NCBI GenBank assembly: GCA_963677605.2
Contig: CAXXDX010000006.1
Coordinates: 186,001-250,000, forward strand
Length of the DNA: 64,000 nucleotides
Direction of reading: 5' to 3'
Origin: JAGLOK01 sp963677605
GTDB lineage: Bacteria; Bacillota; Clostridia; Christensenellales; UMGS416
Below the pieces are notes generated by a model. The model was not told the DNA's origin and made no database searches. It saw only the letters and a list, made by a program, of their open reading frames with translations. Shown one piece after another: positions 44,985-53,600 of this stretch (the first letter of the stretch is position 1; the number at the start of each line of letters is the position of its first letter). A program made the translations under genes and the position numbers.

Positions 44985-46268
44985 TCACACCACCGGTGTC
45001 ATTATTATCTGTTCCAGTCCCATCTTTTTGTCGTAGATAAAATGTTGAGATTTCTTTACCGTTCCAATGTAAGCCTTTTTATAATGCCATCCGTCAGTAC
45101 CGCTCACTGACGAAACGCTTCTTACAATTACTCCGCGCTTCTCCTCGGTCAGCTCCCTGTGGTCATGCGCTTTGTGTATTTCATGATACTTGGTTGCTCC
45201 CCATATCTTCGGAGCTTCCATTGACATCAGGCTGTGAAGTTCAGTCTTTGGGATATCGTTGCCGTGCAGGAATCCCAATCCTGTAGCTCCGTACTTTTTC
45301 CACTTCCTGCCCAGCGGATCTAAATCCACTTTGATGTTTTTGTTTCCATTGAAATAACACCATAAGCTGAACAATGCATGATATGAGGTCAGCAGTCCGT
45401 GATTATCTTCTACATAAAATGTTTCAACCGGACATTTCAAAGTGTCCGATATTCTCTGCAGACCTTCAATTAAAAGCTCTGCTCCAAACTTAAATATCTT
45501 TTTTGGCCTTATGTCCGTGTCCTGCGGTGTCATTGCGCTAGTTGATTTCTGTACATTGTCAATGTGAAAGAAATCATGCGACCACACAAAATAGACAAGC
45601 TCAAACTCGTATCCCTTTACCTGCTCAAGACATCCGTCAATAACCGAATAAAACCTTTTTGAAGCAATCTTATGGTCATAGTTTTCACCTGAGTCACCTA
45701 TCCATCCAAGCTTGCCAACATGGAGATCATCTATATGTATCACAAGCAGTTTATTGCTGCCATTCTTTTTAAATGGCTTAACCTGCGGTCTTTTATTATT
45801 CTTTGCAAGACTTTCATACCACTGTTTTATTTCCTGAAAGCTGATTTCAGTTCTAGGCTTTACAGTTATCTTGCTGGAATATAACTGTTGAATGCCATCC
45901 TGTTTTGAATAAACATTCCAAATATTGTTGCGTGCGCTTACAAGCTCAAACTCCGATATATCAAAGCCGTGTGCTTTCAGAAGATAATCAGGATCCTTTT
46001 GCTGAACTATTGACATCAAAAGAAGCTTATCTGACCGGAAGTTACCATTCGGAAGTATTTCGGTTACTTCCTTATACGAACCATCTTCCTGTTTTTCATT
46101 GTGCTTATATTCATGAGTTTCTTTATACTCAGGTGTATTTCTTATAAAAGTTCTTATCTTATCGCGCGAAAGATTGCTTTCACACTCTTTGTTTGTTTCT
46201 GTTACTATAGCCGGCCATGTTTTTCCCTCAAGCCACTTTGCTTTGGATATTTCTTTCCATTTCTCCAT
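44985..46268 (-). CDS. Phage calcineurin-like metallophosphoesterase with N-terminal HTH-like region
   Basis: This 427-residue protein begins with an HTH-like region (residues 1-45) and has the phosphoesterase motifs IHIDDLHVGK (near 175), WSHDFFHIDN (near 222), YVEDNHG (near 285), FLHGND, and KAHDHRELTEE (near 373). The order fits the calcineurin fold of DNA/RNA-acting phosphoesterases. Its role in the phage is unknown. Confidence 0.8.
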   Translation of the reverse strand: MEKWKEISKAKWLEGKTWPAIVTETNKECESNLSRDKIRTFIRNTPEYKETHEYKHNEKQEDGSYKEVTEILPNGNFRSDKLLLMSIVQQKDPDYLLKAHGFDISEFELVSARNNIWNVYSKQDGIQQLYSSKITVKPRTEISFQEIKQWYESLAKNNKRPQVKPFKKNGSNKLLVIHIDDLHVGKLGWIGDSGENYDHKIASKRFYSVIDGCLEQVKGYEFELVYFVWSHDFFHIDNVQKSTSAMTPQDTDIRPKKIFKFGAELLIEGLQRISDTLKCPVETFYVEDNHGLLTSYHALFSLWCYFNGNKNIKVDLDPLGRKWKKYGATGLGFLHGNDIPKTELHSLMSMEAPKIWGATKYHEIHKAHDHRELTEEKRGVIVRSVSSVSGTDGWHYKKAYIGTVKKSQHFIYDKKMGLEQIIMTPVV

Positions 46269-46334
46269 AGCTCCTCATTTCAACACCACTCATGTCCTCG
46301 CCGCTTATGTATGTTTTTTTCCTAAGTGTGTAAT

Positions 46335-46370
46335 AAAAAAGAGCCATAAGCCGCCAGACTATGGCTCTTT
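46335..46370 (-). terminator. Terminator upstream of the phosphoesterase gene
   Basis: AAAGAGCCATA/TATGGCTCTTT, perfect 11-bp stem followed on the minus strand by TTTTTTATTA; ends transcripts of the early block. Confidence 0.88.
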
Positions 46371-46473
46371 AGGGGAAGAAAAAGAAGCAGGGCATTCATC
46401 TCCTGCTTCTTCACATCTTACATTTATCATATTGAATTATGCTTGTCAACGGTCCAAAGGGGTCCAAAGGGGT

Positions 46474-46719
46474 TCAACTTTCTTCAATATCACCTAAAGT
46501 ATTATTTTTTCTCTTGTCATAAGCAATAATTGCATCACATATTAAACTAATTAACTTCATATCTTCTGAATACTTAAACGTTGGACCCGAGGGCGGGTTA
46601 TCTTCTTGAAGATCAATGTCATAACTCGGAATTCTATACTCATTAGTTCTTGGAAAGTGTTCCACTAAGTCTTCCATTAGGTCCTCTTTAAGCTTTTCAT
46701 AATCAACGTTATTCGCCAT
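46474..46719 (-). CDS. Small acidic phage protein, 81 residues
   Basis: Starts MANNVDYEKLKEDLMEDLVE; GAAGGAGATA precedes the ATG at 46719, which I prefer to an ATG 20 codons upstream. No recognised domain. Last gene of the early block. Confidence 0.65.
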   Translation of the reverse strand: MANNVDYEKLKEDLMEDLVEHFPRTNEYRIPSYDIDLQEDNPPSGPTFKYSEDMKLISLICDAIIAYDKRKNNTLGDIEES

Positions 46720-46779
46720 TTCACTATCTCCTTCTATTATTGATAATACAAGTATACAGTTTATGGATAATTTTATCAA

Positions 46780-46896
46780 TTATCCTTCTTTTTTGAATAA
46801 TGCTGTAACTTTCTTCAGCTTATCATCCTCGCTGCTGTCGCTAAATAATAAATCATCCAGAGATAGAAATGAATCTTTATTCCTTCCGTCAGCCAT
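46780..46896 (-). CDS. 38-residue peptide, possibly a ParB N-terminal remnant
   Basis: Starts MADGRNKDSFLSLDDLLFSD and ends KKVTALFKKEG. The ATG overlaps the stop of the sigma-like gene. The first 30 residues resemble the leader of phage ParB-like proteins that occur here in related phages, but the ParB domain is absent, so it may be a truncated relic or a small protein of its own. Confidence 0.45.
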   Translation of the reverse strand: MADGRNKDSFLSLDDLLFSDSSEDDKLKKVTALFKKEG

Positions 46897-47410
46897 CTTC
46901 ACGCTCCAGACTTCTGAGAGTGAACATCTGTATATGCGGTGTGAGCTTTTGAAGTGCGCTCTTTCTGAAACGCTTTACCGATGATACGGAGTAATCCGTT
47001 TTCTCACAAAGTTCATGTATGCTCAATCCTGCAAAATAATATATATAAACAACTGCAAGCTTTATCTCAAGGTTTTCAGAATCGTCGCAGTCTTTAAGCT
47101 TTGCTTCTGCAAGCTTATATGCAACTTCCATATTCCACAAATCATTCTTGAGGGCAGCCATGCTGTTTTTTAATCTTTCAATTTTCTTTATATATTTCTC
47201 CCTCGCGGATACCGTTACTCCTGTTGGATCCGGTGTTTGTGTTCCTCTGACATATGAGTAATCAATTGCGCTGCAGCCAAGCTCATCCTTCAATCTGGCT
47301 TCCTCAGCTGCAATCAATACTTCGCAGTTGTGTATTTTCTTTTTTATAAGACTGGTGCTATCCAGCCACCTTCTAAGTTTTTCTACATTTATATCTTTTT
47401 CGTTTTGCAC
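46889..47410 (-). CDS. Sigma-70-region-4-like late regulator (DUF1492/RinA type)
   Basis: This 173-residue protein has a helical N-terminal part with RLKNSMAALKNDLWNMEVAY and a C-terminal sigma-4-like HTH: VYIYYFAGLSIHELCEKTDY then SVSSVKRFRKSALQKL. Such proteins switch on late genes in Gram-positive phages. Its place at the end of the early block and before the late genes fits. Confidence 0.78.
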   Translation of the reverse strand: MQNEKDINVEKLRRWLDSTSLIKKKIHNCEVLIAAEEARLKDELGCSAIDYSYVRGTQTPDPTGVTVSAREKYIKKIERLKNSMAALKNDLWNMEVAYKLAEAKLKDCDDSENLEIKLAVVYIYYFAGLSIHELCEKTDYSVSSVKRFRKSALQKLTPHIQMFTLRSLEREDG

Positions 47411-47458
47411 TTTACTCCTCCTAAAGATGCCTCACTACTTTCTAACCGTCATCATAAA

Positions 47459-47752
47459 TTAATCGTTTGTCATTTCTTCAAGCATTCCTTCCTGAACCAG
47501 TATTCGCAGTAAATCGTAGTCGACCAGATTTACTGCTCCGTTTTTGTCAATGTCCGCTCTCCATCTTTCAATCGGGTTAAGCAGCATTTCTTTCTCTGCG
47601 CAATATAGATGGAGCTTTAAGCGTGTATAGTCGATTATGTCTATTTCGTCATTTGCATCTATATCACCTTTCTTTACTGTGCATTCAGTTGATATAAACA
47701 TTATTGTCATAATTAACAAAACCATCAGCAGTGCACGTAATATTTTTTTCAT
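47459..47752 (-). CDS. Secreted or membrane-anchored dockerin-domain protein
   Basis: This 97-residue protein has a hydrophobic signal segment (residues 5-25) and then a complete type I dockerin: repeat 1 GDIDANDEIDIIDYTRLKLH and repeat 2 ADIDKNGAVNLVDYDLLRI, each with the D-x-D-x-N-x(6)-D calcium loop. It has AAGGAGGTGA in front. Dockerins bind cohesins of cellulosome-type scaffolds on the outside of the cell. Such a gene is unexpected in a phage early operon; it is probably expressed with the flanking small membrane protein. Confidence 0.85.
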   Translation of the reverse strand: MKKILRALLMVLLIMTIMFISTECTVKKGDIDANDEIDIIDYTRLKLHLYCAEKEMLLNPIERWRADIDKNGAVNLVDYDLLRILVQEGMLEEMTND

Positions 47753-47761
47753 AGTCCTAAA

Positions 47762-47881
47762 TCACCTCCTTTCTTTTTTATCCTTCTTCTTTCTCTTAAT
47801 ACTGCCTATGCCCACTGCTCTTGCTGTTGCTACTCCTAGCATGTAGGCTATTACGATTGTTGTTAGAAGAGGTATATCCAT
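47762..47881 (-). CDS. 39-residue membrane peptide
   Basis: Starts MDIPLLTTIVIAYMLGVATA, one transmembrane helix, then a very basic tail (KRKKKDKKERR). GGAAGTGA precedes the ATG. Its 3' end carries the ribosome site of the dockerin gene, so the two are coupled. Confidence 0.6.
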   Translation of the reverse strand: MDIPLLTTIVIAYMLGVATARAVGIGSIKRKKKDKKERR

Positions 47882-47885
47882 ATAA

Positions 47886-48152
47886 TCACTTCCTTGCTGC
47901 TTCTTTTAATCCCAACTCAAATCCTTCATAAAAACTCTTTGCTATAACTTCAAACTCTTTATTATGAACCTTTGATGGTGAGATTATAATGTTTTCATAA
48001 TGCCAGTCACTTTCAAACAAATTTCTATCTCTCAAACAGCTGTGTCCTCCTTTTAGCGGACAGCAACTCCATGTCTTACATGCATTAATCTTTATAGAGC
48101 ATTTTTTTATTGCTCTTTTATTTGATATCTTGTGCCTTAGCCTATCGAACAT
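47886..48152 (-). CDS. Cys-rich phage protein, 88 residues
   Basis: A basic N-terminus, then KTWSCCPLKGGHSCLRDRN and a helical C-terminus (IAKSFYEGFELGLKEAARK). Overlaps the next gene upstream by 11 bp. Not recognised. Confidence 0.6.
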   Translation of the reverse strand: MFDRLRHKISNKRAIKKCSIKINACKTWSCCPLKGGHSCLRDRNLFESDWHYENIIISPSKVHNKEFEVIAKSFYEGFELGLKEAARK

Positions 48153-48456
48153 CCTTCACTCCCTCGCTGCTGTCGCTGTTGAATAATCCCACTGGCTCAT
48201 CTTCTCCGCTTCCGTTCAACAAAGTATCTTCCCAATTCTTAATGTAATCGCAATATCGCTGTATAGCTTCATTGCCAGCTTTCTCATATTCCTTAGCTAT
48301 GTTTTCAAAGACAGGACGTAATACTTTTGCTTCTCTGAATCCTTCCGGAATGTAAAGTGTCATATCTATTTTGTCAGTTGGTAATATGAATTTATATTCA
48401 GGTATTTTTATTTCATATGTGCCAAGCCTTTCTATTAGCCAATTTATTAATCCCAT
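48142..48456 (-). CDS. Phage protein, 104 residues
   Basis: Starts MGLINWLIERLGTYEIKIPE; mixed beta/alpha with a C-terminal acidic tail. Not recognised. Confidence 0.6.
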   Translation of the reverse strand: MGLINWLIERLGTYEIKIPEYKFILPTDKIDMTLYIPEGFREAKVLRPVFENIAKEYEKAGNEAIQRYCDYIKNWEDTLLNGSGEDEPVGLFNSDSSEGVKDVR

Positions 48457-48474
48457 GTTTCACTCCCTCGCTTC

Positions 48475-48792
48475 TTATGTCCATATACTCACACTATCTG
48501 CCAGCTTAAGCACATTCTCCATTATGTCAGTCAGCTCACCTGCCCTCTTTTCATCTTTTATAAGCTTTGCAACCTGCTCTCTGCTAAGCTCTGTAAGTTC
48601 AAGAAGCCTTTCTATCCATGCATCACGTGATTCTTTCTCTGCTTCCAGTAAAAGCACTCTTGCTTCTGCCTTCTTGAATTTTTCTTCATATTCTTTATAT
48701 TTGAAAAACCATTCATCAGCTTCTTTTTTAAGCTTTGCTTCCTTTTTCATAAAGTGCTTTTCTGCAGCTGTGAATTTTTTGCCTTTGCTCAT
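48475..48792 (-). CDS. Coiled-coil phage protein, 105 residues
   Basis: Starts MSKGKKFTAAEKHFMKKEAK; residues 10-75 form a Lys/Glu-rich coiled coil. Part of a run of small early genes with short gaps. Not recognised. Confidence 0.65.
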   Translation of the reverse strand: MSKGKKFTAAEKHFMKKEAKLKKEADEWFFKYKEYEEKFKKAEARVLLLEAEKESRDAWIERLLELTELSREQVAKLIKDEKRAGELTDIMENVLKLADSVSIWT

Positions 48793-48795
48793 GTC

Positions 48796-48993
48796 TCACG
48801 CTCCCTCGCCGCTGTCATCTTCATTTGTTAGATCTGTTAAATTGCCTTGTGCAAATGAGCAGCCATAATCCATCACTCTATCTAAAATTTCGTTTTTGCT
48901 TTTACTGGAAGTGAAGCTACCATATACATGACCATTACAAAATACTCTGAAATTATATCCATGCTCAGTTTTAAATATTTCACCTTTGCTCAT
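48796..48993 (-). CDS. Small phage protein, 65 residues
   Basis: Starts MSKGEIFKTEHGYNFRVFCN with a short beta-rich core and an acidic C-terminus (EDDSGEGA). The first four residues match the next gene (MSKG). Not recognised. Confidence 0.6.
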   Translation of the reverse strand: MSKGEIFKTEHGYNFRVFCNGHVYGSFTSSKSKNEILDRVMDYGCSFAQGNLTDLTNEDDSGEGA

Positions 48994-49012
48994 ATCTCAC
49001 CACTCTCTTCTT

Positions 49013-49318
49013 TCATGCTTCTTCTAGCTCCCCAAAATGTTCGATATAAAGTTCAACTTCATTAAGGCTTTGCAACAACTGTTTTGCTTCATCTTCAGAT
49101 AAAGCATGTGTGTGCACGTTATTCCAATTTGTATTTGTACTTTTCGCTATTGTTTCAAACCAATTACTCTTATCAGTTTTATATAACCTTCCGTCAAACC
49201 ATGCCTTCGACTCTATACCAAATGCTTCACTTACAGAACCAAGCCTTCTTCTAAAAGATACAATAAGCGTTGATTTATCTGTATCATATGACTTTCCATC
49301 AATTATATATTTAGGCAT
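49013..49318 (-). CDS. Phage protein, 101 residues
   Basis: Starts MPKYIIDGKSYDTDKSTLIV; beta-rich N-terminus and helical C-terminus (LSEDEAKQLLQSLNEVELYI). Not recognised. Confidence 0.6.
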   Translation of the reverse strand: MPKYIIDGKSYDTDKSTLIVSFRRRLGSVSEAFGIESKAWFDGRLYKTDKSNWFETIAKSTNTNWNNVHTHALSEDEAKQLLQSLNEVELYIEHFGELEEA

Positions 49319-49333
49319 TGTTACTCCCTTTCC

Positions 49334-49750
49334 CTAAAACGGTAAATCCTCATTCACTTCCTGCATGTCGGCCGGCGCGCTATCCTCGCTGCTTGCGCTA
49401 TTGGTATCATTACTATTGTTTCCGCCACTCCCTGCTGTCCGGGCAAGGAACTGTACTTCGTCTGCCACCACTTCTGTTATATATCGCCGTGAACCATCGG
49501 TTGCTTCATAGCTTCGTGTTTGGATAGAGCCGGCTACTGAGCACTGCGAGCCTTTGCGTAAGTACTTCGCGCTGCTCTCCGCTTGCTTGCCCCATACAAC
49601 TACAGGGATATAGTCTGCTTCCCTCTCGCCGTTCGGTCCTGAAAACCTTCGGCTTACTGCTACTGTGAAATTGCACACGCTCTTTCCGGTTGTTGTGGTC
49701 TTAAGCTCCGGATCGCGCGTTAGGTTGCCTAGTATTACACATCTGTTCAT
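49334..49750 (-). CDS. ssb: Single-stranded DNA-binding protein
   Basis: The 138-residue SSB starts MNRCVILGNLTRDPELKTTT, has an OB fold (FTVAVSRRFSGPNGEREADY, VVWGKQAESSAKYLRKG) and ends with the acidic DLPF tip that recruits partner proteins. I chose the ATG at 49750, overlapping the upstream stop as ATGA. It protects single-stranded DNA during phage replication. Confidence 0.96.
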   Translation of the reverse strand: MNRCVILGNLTRDPELKTTTTGKSVCNFTVAVSRRFSGPNGEREADYIPVVVWGKQAESSAKYLRKGSQCSVAGSIQTRSYEATDGSRRYITEVVADEVQFLARTAGSGGNNSNDTNSASSEDSAPADMQEVNEDLPF

Positions 49751-50103
49751 TCTGTTTTCTCCTTTACTAGCTTGCTCCAATTTTTATAGCTAACGACAAA
49801 GCAATTTAATAGACTAATGTTTCTGCAAAATATGCTAAACCAATAATCCATATAAAATCGATATGTTCCATTAATCGCATTTTTCACATTTTTATAAGAA
49901 ACTGCTTTTCTGAACTTTTTCTTATGAATATATTCATGACGTGCATTTGTAACCACTTCATGCATATGCCACTCTGGAGAATATACTCCTTGTGTAAGTA
50001 TGCATTTGGTGCCATTGTAAATTACGATATCTCCTAGATTCAGCTGGAATATATTCTTTAATCCTATAAGAATAAATCTAATTTTTAAAACAACTTTTTT
50101 CAT
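49747..50103 (-). CDS. Basic phage protein, 118 residues
   Basis: Starts MKKVVLKIRFILIGLKNIFQ and contains a beta-rich centre with HEVVTNARHEYIHKKKFRKA. The ATG at 50103 follows GAGGAAG and overlaps the upstream stop as ATGA. Not recognised. Confidence 0.6.
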   Translation of the reverse strand: MKKVVLKIRFILIGLKNIFQLNLGDIVIYNGTKCILTQGVYSPEWHMHEVVTNARHEYIHKKKFRKAVSYKNVKNAINGTYRFYMDYWFSIFCRNISLLNCFVVSYKNWSKLVKEKTE

Positions 50104-50240
50104 CACGCTTCCTCGCTTTCTAAAACATGTTCCCAATCAATCGTGTTTTCATCATAACAATCTAAACACAATATATTTCCATCCATCTCTTTATATTCGC
50201 CTTCGTCACAAATATAATCACATAACATACATCTTTTCAT
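50103..50240 (-). CDS. 45-residue zinc-ribbon peptide
   Basis: Starts MKRCMLCDYICDEGEYKEMD; two Cys pairs (CxxC near residues 4-7 and 25-28) fit a zinc knuckle. Coupled to genes on both sides by ATGA-type overlaps. Function unknown. Confidence 0.6.
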   Translation of the reverse strand: MKRCMLCDYICDEGEYKEMDGNILCLDCYDENTIDWEHVLESEEA

Positions 50241-50473
50241 CTTGCTTCCCTCATCATTATTTCATTCGCTATTGTTTGCGCAGGATCGTTCTTGTCAAGG
50301 TTGCAGTCAGCTGTACTTGCTTTCTTGGTCATTCCTCTGTATGAATAATCAACTACTATCCTTCCGCACTTCCTTGTTATGTCCAAGACTTCAATATTTG
50401 TGCCTTCAAGCCTTTTTATTATTTCTGCTGTTAGTTGTTCTATTGTCATTTCTGTCCTCGCTGCTTTCGCCAT
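50237..50473 (-). CDS. Phage protein, 78 residues
   Basis: Starts MAKAARTEMTIEQLTAEIIK; alpha/beta with VLDITRKCGRIVVDYSYRGM. Overlaps the HTH gene by 28 bp. Not recognised. Confidence 0.6.
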   Translation of the reverse strand: MAKAARTEMTIEQLTAEIIKRLEGTNIEVLDITRKCGRIVVDYSYRGMTKKASTADCNLDKNDPAQTIANEIMMREAR

Positions 50474-50709
50474 TCTCTTAATATCGCATCCACTCTTTTC
50501 TTCTTTACTCCGAACGCTCTCGCAATTTCATGTCTTTTAAATCCCACATTTATAAGCATTTCCACCCATTCACCGTCTGCGGTCTTTTTCTGCTTCTCAG
50601 GTCCGCTCTGAAGCTCTTTATACAGTTTCGCAAACGCAAGCTCCACAGGGTATAGCCGGATAAAAAAGATAATGAATGCATACCAGTTTTCTCTATAGTC
50701 CTGCTCCAT
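50446..50709 (-). CDS. HTH-domain phage protein, 87 residues
   Basis: Residues 50-80 (LINVGFKRHEIARAFGVKKK) form an HTH of sigma-4/Trp-repressor type; the N-terminus is helical and hydrophobic. DNA binding is likely, target unknown. Confidence 0.65.
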   Translation of the reverse strand: MEQDYRENWYAFIIFFIRLYPVELAFAKLYKELQSGPEKQKKTADGEWVEMLINVGFKRHEIARAFGVKKKRVDAILREWRKQRGQK

Positions 50710-50724
50710 GTAGGTCCTCGCAGC

Positions 50725-51708
50725 TTATAAATCAGCTGCCATCTTCTGCGCAAGTGCTTTCATAGCATTCTTAAGCTTTTCACCAACTGCTGCATCCACT
50801 TCTGACATTTCAGCCATAGTAACTTTTAGCTCTGTGAAATCTTTCTGCATACCTTCAAACTGAAGCCTGAACTTTGCCATAAGCGGACTGTCCTCATTTG
50901 CAAGTTTCGCTTTCATAGCATCAAATTCTTTCTGCATTTTATCCGGAACTACTTCAACTATTTCTTTTTCAGGCGGTTTTTTCAAATCTTCCTGAAGCTT
51001 CTTTATGTTTTCATTTTTCTTTTTAAGCTGTTCCTTGAGTTTTTCAATTTCTTCATCATTGGCATTGTTTTTTTCTGCACTGTTTATCTCCTCAACCAGA
51101 CGATTTATTTCTTCCTGAGCTTCAATAAGATCTTTCTTTTTTTCTTCAAGCTGCTCCATCAGCTCCTGTACTTTCTCCAATGTTTCAGAATCTTCAGAGG
51201 TTTCAGTCAGCTGCTCAATCAATTTATTAAGTCTGTCGATTTCATATTGACTTTCCTCAAGAGAAATCTTTGTGTCCTGCAATGCAGTTTCAGCTTCTTT
51301 TTTCTCACGTATAGCTTCCTGCAGTTCGCGTGTGGTCATGTTGTCAATATCATTTTCCTCAACAAACTCTTCACGCTCTTCAGATGGCAGACTAAGAAGC
51401 GCAACCGCCTGTGTATATCCCAAATCCGCAAGCGCTTGCGTTTTTGGTTGACCGAAGAGATTAATTTGATTATTTCCATACTCTTCAAATATTTTCATCA
51501 GGTTCTGCGCCGTCCTCTGAGAGTAGTCGACCTTGTTTTTCAGCCAGTCTCCCCACTGTCCATGTGGGCAAAGCTCCTTAGCATCTGTAAGCCTTCTCCC
51601 GATTTCTATGCTTGCATTCAAAATCATCTGCCTAGTCTGATTTTTGATGCTGTTTATTTCTCCTGCCAATGTATCTAAATTTGTGATATGTTTCGCCATT
51701 TCCATCAT
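50725..51708 (-). CDS. DUF3102 coiled-coil protein
   Basis: The 327-residue protein has the DUF3102 N-terminal domain (residues 15-110: IGRRLTDAKELCPHGQWGDW, then YSQRTAQNLMKIFEEYG), a long coiled coil (135-250), and a helical end. DUF3102 proteins are common on plasmids and phages and may take part in segregation or replication. The ATG overlaps the stop of the PcfJ-like gene. Confidence 0.85.
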   Translation of the reverse strand: MMEMAKHITNLDTLAGEINSIKNQTRQMILNASIEIGRRLTDAKELCPHGQWGDWLKNKVDYSQRTAQNLMKIFEEYGNNQINLFGQPKTQALADLGYTQAVALLSLPSEEREEFVEENDIDNMTTRELQEAIREKKEAETALQDTKISLEESQYEIDRLNKLIEQLTETSEDSETLEKVQELMEQLEEKKKDLIEAQEEINRLVEEINSAEKNNANDEEIEKLKEQLKKKNENIKKLQEDLKKPPEKEIVEVVPDKMQKEFDAMKAKLANEDSPLMAKFRLQFEGMQKDFTELKVTMAEMSEVDAAVGEKLKNAMKALAQKMAADL

Positions 51709-53249
51709 GATGCTATTTTCTTCCTTTCAGTTAATTTCGTTTGTGAAAACATTTGCAAAAACATTTTCACTCTGCTGTCTTTTATTTGGCTCATGTTCTT
51801 GTACCCACGTGCTTGAATAATCCTGTTACCTCTTACCTCTACAGTGAAATAAGGTTTTTGAGGCTCTTCCTTTTTTCTAACAAACAGAATAGTACAGCTG
51901 CCGGATGCATGCCTTTCAGCATATCCTCCCACACAATGGTTTAAGGCCTTACCCTCATTTATAAATTCTTGGGATGATTGTGCCGGTCTTATAAACAGCC
52001 CGTCATATTCAAAATACAACTCTTTTATAAGTTCATTTGATCTCTTCAAAATCTTCTCATCTAATTCTTTGCTTTCCTGATATTTTATAAGTTTGCTTAA
52101 CCTATTATGTGATTTTGTTAGGTTCTTCGGTCTTACAATGCTGTCATCAGAAAGATCATATCTTAGCTTTTTACACTGTCCGATATAATCCATCCATTCT
52201 TCAAATGCTCTTTGCGGAGAACTAAATCTATCTGCAAATCCCATACCGGAATGACACCATTCTTTTTCCTGCATAAGTTTTTCAATATATTTTAAAAACT
52301 TCTCTGCAGATAGATACTCTAAAAGTTCAAAACATTCATTTTCTCGCCATCCTACGCATGTATCTGTAAGACTTAAGATTTGCTGGCGCGAATATACATC
52401 ACCTGTTTTTTCTAACTTCTGAATAAAAGAAAGTTTTCTATAAGACATTTCTAAACCTCTAATTTTGCTGTAAGTACCTTTCGATATTCGCAGGAAATTA
52501 TATATGGTTTTTCCTCTCCAATTAATAGTCCTGCCAGTACCATGTCCATATACATAGTCGTTCATTAGATTTTTATATCCGGCTTTCACAACATATTCTA
52601 TGCTTGGATACTTACAATACAAATCGAGTTTTTCTAAACTGTAATCGTCTCTTTTATTGTCAATAAAGCATTTATGTATATGTTCGAATGCTGTTCCTTT
52701 TACAGCTTTGTTAAGGCTCTTAATATCATCTAGGTGAACTCCATAATGCGCATGTTTTCTGAAGTAGTCCCATATAGTTTTTTGCTTTTTCCAGCATTCA
52801 CTATACCAACTAAATGAAAACATTCTTGCATTTCCAACTTCAAAATAATACCGCGCCCGCTCTTTTATATTTGTTTGGACATCAGTGAAGTCTCCACTGT
52901 AATTTCTTGAAACCTCACAATATACACCGATGATTGCATTTTTATTGTTTTTAGCTTTTCGGAATATAAGCATGCTCCCATAATCATACAAGTGTTTTCT
53001 GCTATACCCTGCAAGCTTAACAGTACATTCCTTTTTGCATTTTGGGCAAAATTCTTTTTTATTGTGCCTTCCACCAACTATAAAATATTTGCTATTACAG
53101 TGAGTGCAGTATCCTTTTCTGTTCTTACCTTCACCTGTTATAAAAATATATCGACTGTGAGCCAAAACTCTGTTAGTAGCAAATTTTTCAGCAGCTCTGC
53201 CTATAATCCCATCAAATAGTTTTAAAACTTTTGTATCTTCTTTATCCAT
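51705..53249 (-). CDS. PcfJ-like protein
   Basis: This 514-residue protein has an N-terminal zinc module (CTHCNSKY and CPKCKKEC near 45-75) and the conserved PcfJ C-terminal block GKALNHCVGGYAERHASGS, TILFVRKKEEPQKPYFTVEV and ARGYKNMSQ. PcfJ is known from conjugative plasmid pCF10; its biochemical role is unclear. It is paired with a PcfK-like gene, the usual combination on mobile elements. ATG at 53249 follows GAGGTG. Confidence 0.87.
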   Translation of the reverse strand: MDKEDTKVLKLFDGIIGRAAEKFATNRVLAHSRYIFITGEGKNRKGYCTHCNSKYFIVGGRHNKKEFCPKCKKECTVKLAGYSRKHLYDYGSMLIFRKAKNNKNAIIGVYCEVSRNYSGDFTDVQTNIKERARYYFEVGNARMFSFSWYSECWKKQKTIWDYFRKHAHYGVHLDDIKSLNKAVKGTAFEHIHKCFIDNKRDDYSLEKLDLYCKYPSIEYVVKAGYKNLMNDYVYGHGTGRTINWRGKTIYNFLRISKGTYSKIRGLEMSYRKLSFIQKLEKTGDVYSRQQILSLTDTCVGWRENECFELLEYLSAEKFLKYIEKLMQEKEWCHSGMGFADRFSSPQRAFEEWMDYIGQCKKLRYDLSDDSIVRPKNLTKSHNRLSKLIKYQESKELDEKILKRSNELIKELYFEYDGLFIRPAQSSQEFINEGKALNHCVGGYAERHASGSCTILFVRKKEEPQKPYFTVEVRGNRIIQARGYKNMSQIKDSRVKMFLQMFSQTKLTERKKIAS

Positions 53250-53257
53250 CTCACACC

Positions 53258-53572
53258 TCAAAGATACGCATTCAAGTCAATGATTTTTTGTCCGGAAGCT
53301 TGTTCTTCTTTTATTCCGAAGTACTCGCGGACAATCTTGAAGCCTTCTTCATCCGTAAGCATTCCCATACCACCAACGGCAACTTTGCGCGCTTCTTTCT
53401 TCATAGCATCAATTGATCCTTTGATTGTTTTGCCTTCGCTTTTCATAGCATCAATGGTCTGCTGGTCAAGTTTAGGTAAAAGAGAAATCACATATTCACC
53501 GATGCTCTTTATGTTGATGTTTTTCTCATTTGTCCTAATTTCATTGTTTATCTTTTCTGTCATCTCCTGCAT
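53258..53572 (-). CDS. PcfK-like protein (family that includes Cas9 inhibitor AcrIIA9)
   Basis: This 104-residue protein has the PcfK core IKSIGEYVISLLPKLDQQTI, AMKSEGKTIKGSIDAMKKEA, and a C-terminal DEEGFKIVREYFGIKEEQ. From family knowledge, AcrIIA9, an inhibitor of type II-A Cas9, belongs to the PcfK group, so an anti-CRISPR role is possible but not shown. GGAGGAAG precedes the ATG at 53572. It sits just before PcfJ. Confidence 0.82.
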   Translation of the reverse strand: MQEMTEKINNEIRTNEKNINIKSIGEYVISLLPKLDQQTIDAMKSEGKTIKGSIDAMKKEARKVAVGGMGMLTDEEGFKIVREYFGIKEEQASGQKIIDLNAYL

Positions 53573-53600
53573 GTTTGCTTCCTCCTGTGAGTTTTTATAT

